Source: Mesorhizobium opportunistum WSM2075 (lineage in GTDB: Bacteria; Pseudomonadota; Alphaproteobacteria; Rhizobiales; Rhizobiaceae). From it: a DNA stretch of 64,000 nucleotides. A model generated the notes under the pieces. It saw only the letters and a program-made list of their open reading frames with translations. It had not been told where the DNA came from and did not search any database. Location: positions 2,360,001 through 2,424,000 of the forward strand of contig NC_015675.1 in the NCBI RefSeq assembly GCF_000176035.2. Reading direction: 5' to 3'. Position 1 is the stretch's first letter. The number at the start of each line of letters is the position of its first letter. Both the position numbers and the translations under genes were made by a program. Shown here piece by piece: positions 51,752 through 60,108 of this stretch.

Positions 51752-52105
51752 TCAAAGCTCCATGAACGGCTGGAAGCCGCCGAAGATCATGCGCTTGCCG
51801 TCGAACGGCATGGTCGACCAGTCGGATTGCAGGCGCGGATCGGCCATCACCTTGGCCATGACCGCATCGCGGCTCTGCCTGGATTCGTAAACGGCCCAGG
51901 AGAAGATGACGACCTCGTCGTCCTTGGCCTGGACGGCACGCGGGAACGAGGTCAGCTCGCCATAGGGCACGTCGTCGCCGATACATTCGACATAGGCCAG
52001 CGCGCCGTGTTCCATCCATATCGGGCCTGCGAGGTTGGCGAGCTTCTTGTAGTCGTCAAGTTTGGCCTTAGGCACGGCAAGCACGAAACCATCGACATAG
52101 GACAT
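51752..52105 (-). CDS. DUF1428 family protein
   Basis: 117 residues of dimeric ferredoxin-like (EthD/YciI-like) DUF1428 type: MSYVDGFVLAVPKAKLDDY start, IWMEHGALAYVECIGDD (about 29-45), VVIFSWAVYESRQSRDAV (about 64-81) and the end FDGKRMIFGGFQPFMEL. The family is widespread and functionally unassigned. ATG 52105 is chosen for the canonical start. It is separated from the VOC gene by a composite repeat. Confidence 0.9.
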   Translation of the reverse strand: MSYVDGFVLAVPKAKLDDYKKLANLAGPIWMEHGALAYVECIGDDVPYGELTSFPRAVQAKDDEVVIFSWAVYESRQSRDAVMAKVMADPRLQSDWSTMPFDGKRMIFGGFQPFMEL

Positions 52106-52133
52106 GGTGGAACTCCTCATTGGTGGGGTGCTT

Positions 52134-52289
52134 CCTTCTCCCCCTTGTGGGAGAAGGTGGATCGGCGCGCAGCGCCGAGACGGATGAGGGGCGTTCCAGC
52201 TTGGCGCCAAGTTACCCCTCACCCGGATTGCCAACCGAATTGCGAAAGGCAATTCGGGGCAATCCGACCTCTCCCACAAGGGGAGAGGT
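52134..52289. repeat. 156-bp composite inverted repeat element
   Basis: Begins CCTTCTCCCCCTTGTGGGAG, continues AAGGTGGATCGGCGCGCAGC and GCCGAGACGGATGAGGGG, and ends with ACCTCTCCCACAAGGGGAGA. It is bounded at each side by a CTCCC/GGGAG hairpin, with inner AATTGCGAAAGGCAATT. Its ends match the small palindromes at 13300 and 56778, suggesting that these are shorter members of one mobile repeat family. Confidence 0.75.
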
Positions 52290-52303
52290 GAAAAGCTTCC
52301 GCC

Positions 52304-52726
52304 TTATTTCACCGGCGCATTCATGGCCCAGGCGACGCCGAACGGATCGTTGAGCTGACCCCAGCGGTCGCCCCAGAACATCACTTGCAGTGGCGTGACC
52401 ACCTCGCAGCCGGCATCGACGGCGCGCTGCCACCAGGTATCGATATCGCCATCGCCGAGATGGAGCTGCAGCGTGTAGCCCTGCGCCTTCTGATGCGGAT
52501 GGCCGTGTTCGGGATAGGCGTCGCAAAGCATCAGCGTCGAGCCGTTGATGTGGAGATGGATGTGCATGGTGCGGCCCTGCTCGTCGGCCGGATAGGCAAA
52601 GACCTGCTCGGCGCCAAAGGCCGTTTTGTAGAATTCGGCAGCCTTGAAGGCGCCGTCCACCTGCAGATAGGGGGTCAATCCGCCGAGCACTTCTGCCCTG
52701 GGCTGAACGGGGGTCTGGTCGGTCAT
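52304..52726 (-). CDS. VOC-family (PhnB-like) protein
   Basis: 140 residues with the glyoxalase/bleomycin-resistance fold: GGLTPYLQVDGAFKAAEFYKTAFGAE (about 15-40, in parts), MHIHLHINGSTLMLCDAYPE (about 54-73) and QVMFWGDRWGQLNDPFGVAWAM (about 114-135). The PhnB-like group often has no known substrate. ATG 52726 follows AAGAGGAG. Confidence 0.9.
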   Translation of the reverse strand: MTDQTPVQPRAEVLGGLTPYLQVDGAFKAAEFYKTAFGAEQVFAYPADEQGRTMHIHLHINGSTLMLCDAYPEHGHPHQKAQGYTLQLHLGDGDIDTWWQRAVDAGCEVVTPLQVMFWGDRWGQLNDPFGVAWAMNAPVK

Positions 52727-52791
52727 CTCTTGCTCCTCTTTGCGCTTGGCTTGGCTTTGCCAATCCCAGGACGCACGGGACGACGGCGATC

Positions 52792-52890
52792 CTACATGGC
52801 GGCGAAATTTTTTTCGCAGGCGGGGCCCGGACAGGCCGGGCAACCGGAGGGTTTGAACGACAGGCACATGGGCCGGTTCGCCGCGGTCAT
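52792..52890 (-). CDS. 32-residue Cys-rich small protein
   Basis: Reads MTAANRPMCLSFKPSGCPAC then PGPACEKNFAAM. Four Cys lie in C-x7-C-x2-C-x4-C. Its ATG overlaps the stop of the DUF1127 gene (ATGA at 52887-52890), a strong sign of translational coupling. A zinc-ribbon-like or Fe-S-binding micro-protein is possible. Not recognised as a family. Confidence 0.5.
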   Translation of the reverse strand: MTAANRPMCLSFKPSGCPACPGPACEKNFAAM

Positions 52891-53069
52891 ATGATTTTGG
52901 CCGAGAAGGTAGCCGCGCGACGGCTGTCTTGCGCATCCAGGATTTCCGGAAAGCCGATATCCTTGCGCAGTTCGGCCGGCAGCGAGAGCAGGATGCGTTC
53001 GCTGCGATGGCGGGCACGCGCCGCCGCATATTGGGTTGCGATGCGACCGATGGATGAAAGGACGGACAT
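52887..53069 (-). CDS. DUF1127 domain small protein
   Basis: 60 residues from ATG 53069 (GGGAG 8 nt upstream). The YjiS-like DUF1127 pattern is present: ARARHRSERILLSLPAELRKDIGF (about 20-43, in parts). Small DUF1127 proteins in alphaproteobacteria bind RNA and affect phosphate and carbon metabolism in some species. The gene is coupled to a 32-residue Cys-rich frame. Confidence 0.85.
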   Translation of the reverse strand: MSVLSSIGRIATQYAAARARHRSERILLSLPAELRKDIGFPEILDAQDSRRAATFSAKII

Positions 53070-53194
53070 GATGCATTCTCCCTGGGTTGACGCCGGCATC
53101 ATCGTGTCGGCATCCCAAGGACGAGGCAGGTTCAGACGATCCGACACAGCGTCGCAATTTTTGTTACGATCCGGGATTCGACCCAGAGTAAGAC

Positions 53195-53503
53195 CTACGC
53201 AATCTTAAGCGTCGGGATCGCTGAGACATCAACCTCACGCTCGGCGTGCCAGGCATCGAAAGCCGCCTGCATCCGAAGCCAGATCGCGGCTCCGTCGCCG
53301 AACAGCTTCCCAAGGCGGGCGGCCACGGCCGGCGAAACCGGCTTCTTTTCGCGAATGATGTCATAGAGCTGCTGCCGGGAGATCCCGAGCAGATTTGCAA
53401 TTTCCACCTTGGTCTTTCCGGTTGCCGGGATAATGTCCTCAAGCAGCGCTCCCGGGTGGGAGGGACAACGCTCAAGAGGACGCATCGGCTTGTTCTCGGT
53501 CAT
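53195..53503 (-). CDS. higA: HigA-type antitoxin
   Basis: 102 residues: PSHPGALLEDIIPATGKTKVEIANLLGISRQ (about 14-44, in parts) and the rest of an XRE-type HTH, DIIREKKPVSPAVAARLGKLFGDGAAIWLRMQ. This is the HigA/VapI group, in which the antitoxin binds its own operator. It follows higB by 27 bp, in the usual toxin-first order. Confidence 0.93.
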   Translation of the reverse strand: MTENKPMRPLERCPSHPGALLEDIIPATGKTKVEIANLLGISRQQLYDIIREKKPVSPAVAARLGKLFGDGAAIWLRMQAAFDAWHAEREVDVSAIPTLKIA

Positions 53504-53530
53504 AAGTCGAACTTCTCCAATCTGGCCGCC

Positions 53531-53809
53531 TCAGTGGTATTGCTCGAAATCGACGCGGGCGGCGTCCTTGCCGTCGAACTCGAATGTGATGCACCACGGG
53601 CCGTTGACGTGGACCGTGTAGCGGATGGGATCGAAGCCTTTGAGCTGGTGAAAATCGAAGCCGGGGAGGTTCATCTCCTCCGGTTTCTCCGAAGCTTCCA
53701 GGCGGTCAAGTCGAACAAGAACGCGCTTGTGCATCTTGGCGTCGATCTTGCCTGACTTTCCGGTTTGAAAGAGGTCCGACAGCGCCTTGTTCTTGAAGGA
53801 CTTGATCAT
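53531..53809 (-). CDS. higB: HigB-type RelE-family toxin
   Basis: 92 residues: MIKSFKNKALSDLFQTGKSG start, LVRLDRLEASEKPEEMNLPGFDFHQLKG (about 31-58, in parts) and the C-terminus PIRYTVHVNGPWCITFEFDG with DAARVDFEQYH. HigB is a ribosome-dependent mRNA endonuclease. Its leader is very short: operator site 1 lies 8 bp before the ATG, and no clear ribosome-binding site is seen. Confidence 0.93.
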   Translation of the reverse strand: MIKSFKNKALSDLFQTGKSGKIDAKMHKRVLVRLDRLEASEKPEEMNLPGFDFHQLKGFDPIRYTVHVNGPWCITFEFDGKDAARVDFEQYH

Positions 53810-53817
53810 GGATGTAT

Positions 53818-53834
53818 GTAAACAGATCGCTTAC
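53818..53834. promoter_or_regulatory. higBA operator, site 1
   Basis: GTAAAC-AGATC-GCTTAC, an imperfect 17-bp inverted repeat of GTARRC half-sites directly upstream of higB. Confidence 0.7.
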
Positions 53835-53849
53835 ACAAATCAAGAGTCT

Positions 53850-53866
53850 GTAAGCAAATAGCCTAC
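53850..53866. promoter_or_regulatory. higBA operator, site 2
   Basis: GTAAGC-AAATA-GCCTAC, the same half-site arrangement, centred 32 bp (three helical turns) from site 1; this spacing suits cooperative binding by HigA dimers. Confidence 0.7.
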
Positions 53867-53882
53867 GGCCAATCGATCGCTC

Positions 53883-55409
53883 TCAACCCGCCATATCCGC
53901 CACCTCGCGGAAAAAGTCCTCGGGATCCTCCATCTCGGTCAGCTTCCGCTTCTCGATCAGCCAGAAGCGGTTGCCGATGGCGCGGATGAAGGAGCGGTCG
54001 TGCGAGGCGAGCACGCAGCTTGCCTGGTGCTTGAGCAATTCCTCCTCCAGCGCTTCCTGGCCGTCGATGTCGAGATGGTTGGTCGGCTCGTCGAGCAAAT
54101 AGAAGTTGGGATTGGCGAGCCTGAGCGCCAGCATCATCAGCCGTGCCTTCTGGCCGCCGGACAACACGCCGATCTTCTTCTCCTGCATCTCGATGACCAC
54201 GCCGGCGCCGGCAAGCAGCGAGCGGGCGCGTTGCTCGCCGACATCGTGGCGGCGAGAGACCATGGCCAGCGGCGTGTCGTCGCCGCTGATGCCCGACAGC
54301 GCCTGATCGCTGTAGCCGAGCACCGTCGACGGCGTCACCTTCACATTCTGAACGGCGTCCGGCTCGAGGATGGCGTTGCGGATCAGGGTGACGAAGCGCG
54401 ACTTGCCGACGCCATTGCGGCCGAGCAGCACGATGCGGTCCCCCTGGCAGATGTGGCGCTTGCCGGTTTTGAACAGCAGCGTGCCGTCGGGCGTTTCAAC
54501 CGCCGCGTCGTCGAGCGTGATCAGCACTTTGGCGTGGGTGCCGCGATTGGCCAGTCTTATTGCCCCGGCCGACTTCTCGCGATGCGCCGGATTCGCCGCC
54601 TCTTCCAGTCTTTCCGCCCGCTGGTTGAGCTGCTTGGTCTTGACCGTCAAAAGATCGCTGCCCGAATTGATGCCGATGTTGTTGAGCTTGGCGGCCTGGC
54701 GGCGCAGTTGCTGCGCCACCTTCATGTCGCGCTGGAACTTGCGCTCGGTCGAGGCGTCGACCTCGTCGAGCGCCTGCCGGGCGCGGGAGTAGGGCAGCGC
54801 AAACACCGGCGACTGTTCCGGGCGCAGGAACAGGGTGCGGTTGGTGGTGGCGTCGAGAAAGGCGCGGTCATGGCTGGCGATGACGACAGGCACCTCGCGC
54901 GGCAGCGCGTTCATCCAGCTCTCCAACTGGCTGATGCGGGCGAGGTCGAGATGGTTGGTCGGCTCGTCGAGCAAGAGCATATCCGGATCGGTGACCCAGA
55001 CGCGGGCGATCAGCGCCAGCCTCTGCCAGCCGCCGCTCAGCGCGCGCATTTCTCGCTCGCGCATTGCCTCCGGCACATCAAGCGAATCCAGCACCACATC
55101 GACGCGCCACATCTCGCTGTCGGCCTGCTCGGGCGGCAGGGCGTCGGCCACCACCTGATGGAAGGTGCGGCCGAGCAAGGCAGGGGCAACGGACTGTTCG
55201 ACATGGCCGACGCGCAGGCCGCGCGTGCGGGTGATGTCGCCCGACGTCGGCTCGATCTCGCCGGTCAGGCATTTGAGCAAGGTCGACTTGCCGCGACCGT
55301 TGGCGGCGACGATGCCGAGCCGGTCGCCAGTGCCGATGGTGAGGTCGAGATTGGAAAACAGCGGCGCACTCATGGCGACGCCGAGGGATTTGAGGCTGAT
55401 CAGGGCCAT
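53883..55409 (-). CDS. ABC-F family ATPase
   Basis: 508 residues with two ATPase domains and no membrane spans. Walker A motifs are GIVAANGRGKSTLLK (about 33-47) and LLGRNGVGKSRF (about 332-343). Signatures are LSGGWQRLALIARVW and LSGGQKARLMMLALRL, Walker B MLLLDEPTNHLDL and FYLLDEPTNHLDI. ABC-F proteins act on ribosomes, some giving antibiotic resistance. The linker between domains is charged (about 220-280). It is closest in outline to EttA/Uup-type translation factors; exact subfamily undetermined. Confidence 0.9.
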   Translation of the reverse strand: MALISLKSLGVAMSAPLFSNLDLTIGTGDRLGIVAANGRGKSTLLKCLTGEIEPTSGDITRTRGLRVGHVEQSVAPALLGRTFHQVVADALPPEQADSEMWRVDVVLDSLDVPEAMREREMRALSGGWQRLALIARVWVTDPDMLLLDEPTNHLDLARISQLESWMNALPREVPVVIASHDRAFLDATTNRTLFLRPEQSPVFALPYSRARQALDEVDASTERKFQRDMKVAQQLRRQAAKLNNIGINSGSDLLTVKTKQLNQRAERLEEAANPAHREKSAGAIRLANRGTHAKVLITLDDAAVETPDGTLLFKTGKRHICQGDRIVLLGRNGVGKSRFVTLIRNAILEPDAVQNVKVTPSTVLGYSDQALSGISGDDTPLAMVSRRHDVGEQRARSLLAGAGVVIEMQEKKIGVLSGGQKARLMMLALRLANPNFYLLDEPTNHLDIDGQEALEEELLKHQASCVLASHDRSFIRAIGNRFWLIEKRKLTEMEDPEDFFREVADMAG

Positions 55410-55730
55410 TATGATTTCTCTGGTCTTGCCGGTGTCCGGCTCAGTGCACTTTGACGGTGCGCTTGCTGGCCATCAGGCTCGGCATTGCAGCACCACGAAG
55501 GGCAGACCAAAAAATCGAAGCGGGAAAAACCCGGACCGTCCCTGGTCAGCCCTGCAAGCAAGCTCGCAGGGCAGAAATCGGGCCACGCTGACGATGGTGA
55601 CGATGAAACGTGAACACGTGAGCCCTCCTTTCGAGACGTTCGAGTGCAGAGCCCGAGGCGCTGTTCTCTTGTTAAAGCATGATCTTGCCCGAAAACCGGA
55701 TTCCACTTTTCGGGATCATGCTAGAGGCGA
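55410..55730. other. Intergenic region between ABC-F and EamA genes
   Basis: 321 bp. It contains the ABC-F promoter side and a palindromic repeat at 55676-55722. No gene is supported. Confidence 0.5.
55676..55722. repeat. Palindromic intergenic repeat (AGCATGATC type)
   Basis: Arms AGCATGATC/GATCATGCT enclose CCCGAAAACCGGATTCCACT and TTTCGGG. Same family as 9436-9503, in a shorter form. Confidence 0.85.
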
Positions 55731-56636
55731 TTACACCAAAGGTTGGGCCGATGGCAAGACGGCCGCTTCCGTCCGGCGCGGGAACGGGTCCAGCACCAGC
55801 ATGCAGCCGCCGATGATCGCCGTCGCGCCGAAGCCCTGGACGACGGTCAGATGCTCGCCGAGCAGAAGCGTTCCGGCCAGCACCGCTATCGTCGTAACCG
55901 CGAATTCGACGCTGATCGTCCTGGTGGCGCCGATGCTGGCAACCAGCCGGAAATAGACGATGTAGGTCAGCGCGCTCATCACGCAGGCGAGAAGGGCGAG
56001 GTAGAGGAAGTCGACGGGGCGTGGCATGGCTGGCACCGGTACTGCCAGCAGCAGCGGCAGCGTCATCAGGCCGCCGAACAGAAAAGCGGCGCCGGTGAGC
56101 TCGAACGAGCCCGCCGCGCGCAGGTGGCGGTTGGCGTAGTTGCTGCCGAAGGCGGCGGAGAAGGAGCTGAACAGCGAGGCGGCGCAGCCGAACGCGAAGG
56201 GTGCCGTGATCGGGACGGCGGGAAAGCCGACCAGCACGGTGATGCCGGCGGCGCCGAGCAGCAGGCCGGCCAGTCCGCGAACAGTGATGCGTTCAAGCCC
56301 CCACAATTGGCCGAGGATCATCGAGAACAGCGGGATCGCGGCAACGAGGATCGCCGCCATCGCGGTGCCGATGCGCGGGGTGGCGTAGGACAGGCCGATC
56401 AATTGCGTCGCGACGGTCGTCGCGCCGACCACGGCGAAGTGCCGCCAGCCGGCGCTGAAATCGAGCCGTCGCCGCGTCGCCGCCGCGAGTAGGAAAAGCG
56501 TGATGCCGGCGATCAGCGCGCGCAAGGTGACCGCCCCGACCCAACCGAAGGCATGCACAACCTTGAGCAGGACAAGGAAGGACAGGCCCCAGGTGATGGC
56601 CAGGAAGATGTAGGCGGCGATATCCCTGGGTTTCAT
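55731..56636 (-). CDS. EamA/DMT-family transporter
   Basis: 301 residues with ten predicted membrane helices and two EamA halves: YIFLAITWGLSFLVLLKVV near the N-terminus, RALIAGITLFLLAAA, GTAMAAILVAAIPLFSMILG, GLLLGAAGITVLVG, and the second half with ACVMSALTYIVYFRLVASIGATRTISVEF (in parts) then EHLTVVQGFGATAIIGG. These are often metabolite or amino-acid exporters. The substrate is unknown. Confidence 0.9.
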   Translation of the reverse strand: MKPRDIAAYIFLAITWGLSFLVLLKVVHAFGWVGAVTLRALIAGITLFLLAAATRRRLDFSAGWRHFAVVGATTVATQLIGLSYATPRIGTAMAAILVAAIPLFSMILGQLWGLERITVRGLAGLLLGAAGITVLVGFPAVPITAPFAFGCAASLFSSFSAAFGSNYANRHLRAAGSFELTGAAFLFGGLMTLPLLLAVPVPAMPRPVDFLYLALLACVMSALTYIVYFRLVASIGATRTISVEFAVTTIAVLAGTLLLGEHLTVVQGFGATAIIGGCMLVLDPFPRRTEAAVLPSAQPLV

Positions 56637-56777
56637 GGGTGGGCCGGCGGAATGTTGCGTGGAGAGGCGGAATTGCAGCCGTGCGTATCGTTTCCGCCGC
56701 TCGGCGGCAAGGAATGGCTCATGGTCCAGAGGTGGTTGCGGCTGGGCGAAGCGGGACGTTAGGAGCGGAGCGCTTTC

Positions 56778-56800
56778 CCTTCTCCCACAGGGGGAGAAGG
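56778..56800. repeat. Small palindrome CCTTCTCCC/GGGAGAAGG
   Basis: CCTTCTCCC-ACAGG-GGGAGAAGG, 10 bp past the uvrB stop; same family as 13300-13322. It may act as terminator for uvrB. Confidence 0.75.
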
Positions 56801-56809
56801 AAGAGGCAG

Positions 56810-59800
56810 CTACCGTCCCGGCCGACCTGTCTTGCCCGGCCGGCGCTTCTCTCGGCGGGCGTCGCCTGGATCCTCATACGAACCGATGCCGGCGCGCTGG
56901 CGAATGATTGGTTTGTCGTCGCGATCCTTCGCGCCCCCTTCTGCCCTGCCGGGCATCTCCCCCGGTTGGGGGGAGATTGGCTGCGGCTTGGCGGGCAGCT
57001 TTCCTTCGACCGGCTTTTCCGTGCGCCGCACGGTCATCTCGTCGAGCGAGTTCTTCTTGAACAGCGGCTTGGTGGCTTCGCCCGGAATGCCGAAGTCGGA
57101 GCCGTGTGCCTCGGACGCCGATTGTTTCTTGAACAGCGAGCGCGATACAGCACCCGCCGGCGTCGGCATATCGGTGCCGGGGCCCATGTCGTCGATCGAG
57201 GGTTTGGCAAACAGCGGCTTCTTCACCGGGACAGCGCCGTCGGCGCCCATCTCGTCGAGATCAGGCTTGCGGAAGAGGTTGGGCCGGGCAGCCTTGGCCG
57301 CCTCTTCGGCGGCACGCGCTTCCTCGAATTTGCGGAAACGCTCCTGTTCCTCCGCCGTACGATGTTTGGCCACGCCCTTGTTGTGCTTGCCCTTTTCGCG
57401 GCCCGAGGCGGGACTTTGGCCTTCCACCTCGCGCGCCAGCGGATCGTCGGAAATCGACAGTTCCATCTCGCGCAGCCGCTTGATTTCGTCGCGGATGCGG
57501 GCTGCCTTCTCGAAATCGAGGTTGGCGGCGGCGTCGCGCATCTGCTTGTCCATGGCGTCGAGATGGGCCTTGAGATTGTTGCCCATCATGGCGCCGGCGC
57601 TGTCGGTGAACTGCGAGATGTCGGCGCGGACGTGGTCCTTCTCGTAGACCGAATCCAGAATGTCGGAGATGCGCGACTTGACCGATTCGGGCGTGATGCC
57701 GTTGGCCGCGTTCCATTCCATCTGCTTTTCGCGGCGGCGGTTGGTTTCGGCCATCGCCCTTTCCATCGAGCCGGTGACCTGGTCGGCGTAGAGAATGACC
57801 TTGCCGTCGACATTGCGGGCAGCGCGGCCGATGGTCTGGATGAGAGAGGTTTCCGAACGCAGGAACCCTTCCTTGTCGGCATCGAGGATGGCGACGAAGC
57901 CGCATTCGGGAATGTCGAGGCCCTCGCGCAGAAGGTTGATGCCGACCAGCACGTCGAAGGCGCCGAGGCGCAAATCGCGTAGGATCTCGATGCGTTCCAG
58001 CGTATCGATGTCGGAATGCATGTAGCGCACGCGGACGCCCTGCTCATGCAGGTATTCGGTCAGGTCCTCGGCCATGCGCTTGGTCAGCACGGTGACCAGC
58101 GTGCGGTAGCCGGCGTTGGTGGTCTCGCGGATCTCGCCGACGACATCGTCGACCTGGCTTTTGGCCGGACGCACTTCGACCGGCGGGTCGATGAGGCCGG
58201 TCGGGCGGATGACCTGCTCGGCGAAGACGCCGCCGGCCTGCTCCATCTCCCAGCCGCCCGGCGTTGCCGAGACCGCGACGGACAGCGGGCGCATGGCGTC
58301 CCATTCCTCGAAGCGCAGCGGCCGGTTGTCCATGCAGGACGGCAGGCGGAAGCCGTATTCGGCCAGCGTCGCCTTGCGCCTGAAGTCGCCTCGATACATG
58401 CCGCCGATCTGCGGAACGGTGACGTGGCTTTCGTCGATGAAGACCAGCGCATTGTCGGGAATGTATTCGAACAAGGTCGGCGGCGGATCGCCGGGCTGGC
58501 GGCCGGTGAGATAGCGCGAATAGTTCTCGATGCCGGCGCAGGAGCCTGTGGCTTCCAGCATTTCGAGGTCGAAGCGGCAGCGCTGTTCCAGCCGCTGCGC
58601 TTCCAGCAGGCGGCCGGCGCGTTCCAGTTCCACCAGGCGCTGCTTGAGTTCTTCCTTGATCGACTTGATCGCCTGGTTCAGCGTTGGGCGCGGCGTCACA
58701 TAGTGCGAATTGGCGTAGATCTTGACGCTTTTCAGCTCGCCGGTCTTCTGGCCGGTCAACGGGTCGAACTCGGTGATCTGCTCGATCTCGTCGCCGAACA
58801 TCGAGATGCGCCAGGCGCGGTCTTCCAGGTGGGCCGGGAAGATCTCGATCGTGTCGCCACGCACACGGAACGAGCCGCGGACGAAGTTGATGTCCTGGCG
58901 CTTGTATTGCTGGGCGACGAGGTCGGCGAGCAGCGCGCGCTGGTCGAGCCGGTCGCCGATCTGCATCTGGAAGGTCATTGCCGTATAGGTCTCGACCGAG
59001 CCGATACCGTAGATGCAGGACACCGAGGCGACGATGATGACGTCGTCGCGCTCGAGCAGCGAGCGCGTCGCCGAATGGCGCATGCGGTCGATCTGCTCGT
59101 TGATCGAGGACTCCTTCTCGATGAAGGTGTCGGTGCGCGGGACGTAGGCTTCCGGCTGGTAATAGTCGTAGTAGGAGACGAAATACTCCACCGCGTTGTC
59201 GGGAAAGAATTTCTTGAACTCGGAATAGAGCTGCGCGGCAAGCGTCTTGTTCGGCGCCAGGATCAAAGCCGGGCGCTGCGTCTCCTCGATCACCTTGGCC
59301 ATGGTGAAGGTCTTGCCGGAGCCGGTGACGCCGAGCAGCACCTGGGTGCGGTCGTTGTTCTCGACGCCTTCGACAAGGTCCTTGATGGCGGTCGGCTGGT
59401 CGCCGGCCGGCTCGAAATCGGACACCATCTTGATGGCGATGCCACCTTCGGATTTTTCCGGTCGGGCAGGGCGGTGCGGTGTCCACAGCACGCCGTCCTT
59501 GTGCAGCGGATTGCCGGATTCGATCAATGCGGAGAGGGCGGCCACCGTCGCGGTGACGCCGCTCGAGGTCATCGTCTCGGCCTCTTCCAGCGAGACGTCG
59601 AGGCCGGCGACGGGATTGAGGCCGGCGGCGGTGCGCTCGCGGGCGGTGGCCGCGCCGCCCATCGAGGTGCCGCGCGCCGTGCGTCCCGGGGCGGCGGAGC
59701 GCTCGGGTATCTTCTTCGACGGTTTCGGCGATTTGCCGCCGTCGCCCTTGCCGGTCTGGCGCCCTTCTTTCTCCGCCTCCTGCTCTATCTGCTCGGCCCA

Positions 59801-59980
59801 GTCGGCGATCGAACCGGTCAGCGGCGTGCCCGACAGCTCGGGTTGCGGCATCTCGGCGAAGCCGCCTTTGTGCAGCGGTTCGGAGGCGTCGAGGAAATCG
59901 GTCAGCGGACTGCGCCGCTTGGGCGCGGCGCGGTCGTCATTCGCCGTCGGCGGCGTTTTCTTGTCGGGGGATCTGGCCAT
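56810..59980 (-). CDS. uvrB: Excinuclease ABC subunit B with long disordered N- and C-terminal extensions
   Basis: 1,056 residues from ATG 59980; the frame extends to a TTG at 60007. The usual UvrB core (about 670 residues) starts near residue 183: [20 protein letters not shown], Walker A GVTGSGKT (217-224), PNKTLAAQL, the beta-hairpin region [12 protein letters not shown], and a UVR motif ([20 protein letters not shown]) before the tail. It forms the damage-verification complex with UvrA and recruits UvrC. The N-terminal 180 residues contain two PLHKxG motifs. The C-terminal tail has four LFxK-(P/Q/N)-(S/D)-x-(D/E)-(D/E)-M-like motifs. Both tails look disordered. Confidence 0.94.
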   Translation of the reverse strand: MARSPDKKTPPTANDDRAAPKRRSPLTDFLDASEPLHKGGFAEMPQPELSGTPLTGSIADWAEQIEQEAEKEGRQTGKGDGGKSPKPSKKIPERSAAPGRTARGTSMGGAATARERTAAGLNPVAGLDVSLEEAETMTSSGVTATVAALSALIESGNPLHKDGVLWTPHRPARPEKSEGGIAIKMVSDFEPAGDQPTAIKDLVEGVENNDRTQVLLGVTGSGKTFTMAKVIEETQRPALILAPNKTLAAQLYSEFKKFFPDNAVEYFVSYYDYYQPEAYVPRTDTFIEKESSINEQIDRMRHSATRSLLERDDVIIVASVSCIYGIGSVETYTAMTFQMQIGDRLDQRALLADLVAQQYKRQDINFVRGSFRVRGDTIEIFPAHLEDRAWRISMFGDEIEQITEFDPLTGQKTGELKSVKIYANSHYVTPRPTLNQAIKSIKEELKQRLVELERAGRLLEAQRLEQRCRFDLEMLEATGSCAGIENYSRYLTGRQPGDPPPTLFEYIPDNALVFIDESHVTVPQIGGMYRGDFRRKATLAEYGFRLPSCMDNRPLRFEEWDAMRPLSVAVSATPGGWEMEQAGGVFAEQVIRPTGLIDPPVEVRPAKSQVDDVVGEIRETTNAGYRTLVTVLTKRMAEDLTEYLHEQGVRVRYMHSDIDTLERIEILRDLRLGAFDVLVGINLLREGLDIPECGFVAILDADKEGFLRSETSLIQTIGRAARNVDGKVILYADQVTGSMERAMAETNRRREKQMEWNAANGITPESVKSRISDILDSVYEKDHVRADISQFTDSAGAMMGNNLKAHLDAMDKQMRDAAANLDFEKAARIRDEIKRLREMELSISDDPLAREVEGQSPASGREKGKHNKGVAKHRTAEEQERFRKFEEARAAEEAAKAARPNLFRKPDLDEMGADGAVPVKKPLFAKPSIDDMGPGTDMPTPAGAVSRSLFKKQSASEAHGSDFGIPGEATKPLFKKNSLDEMTVRRTEKPVEGKLPAKPQPISPQPGEMPGRAEGGAKDRDDKPIIRQRAGIGSYEDPGDARREKRRPGKTGRPGR

Positions 59981-60108
59981 GTCCCGAATATGGGAGGTCT
60001 TGGCCAAAATGGAAAGAGTGGGATGGGGCGGGGCACGCCGCCAGACGCGGCTCCTGACAGAAGGCTGTCAGGAGGAGAAAGCCACGGCCCGTGCCTGTCC
60101 GACGCCGA

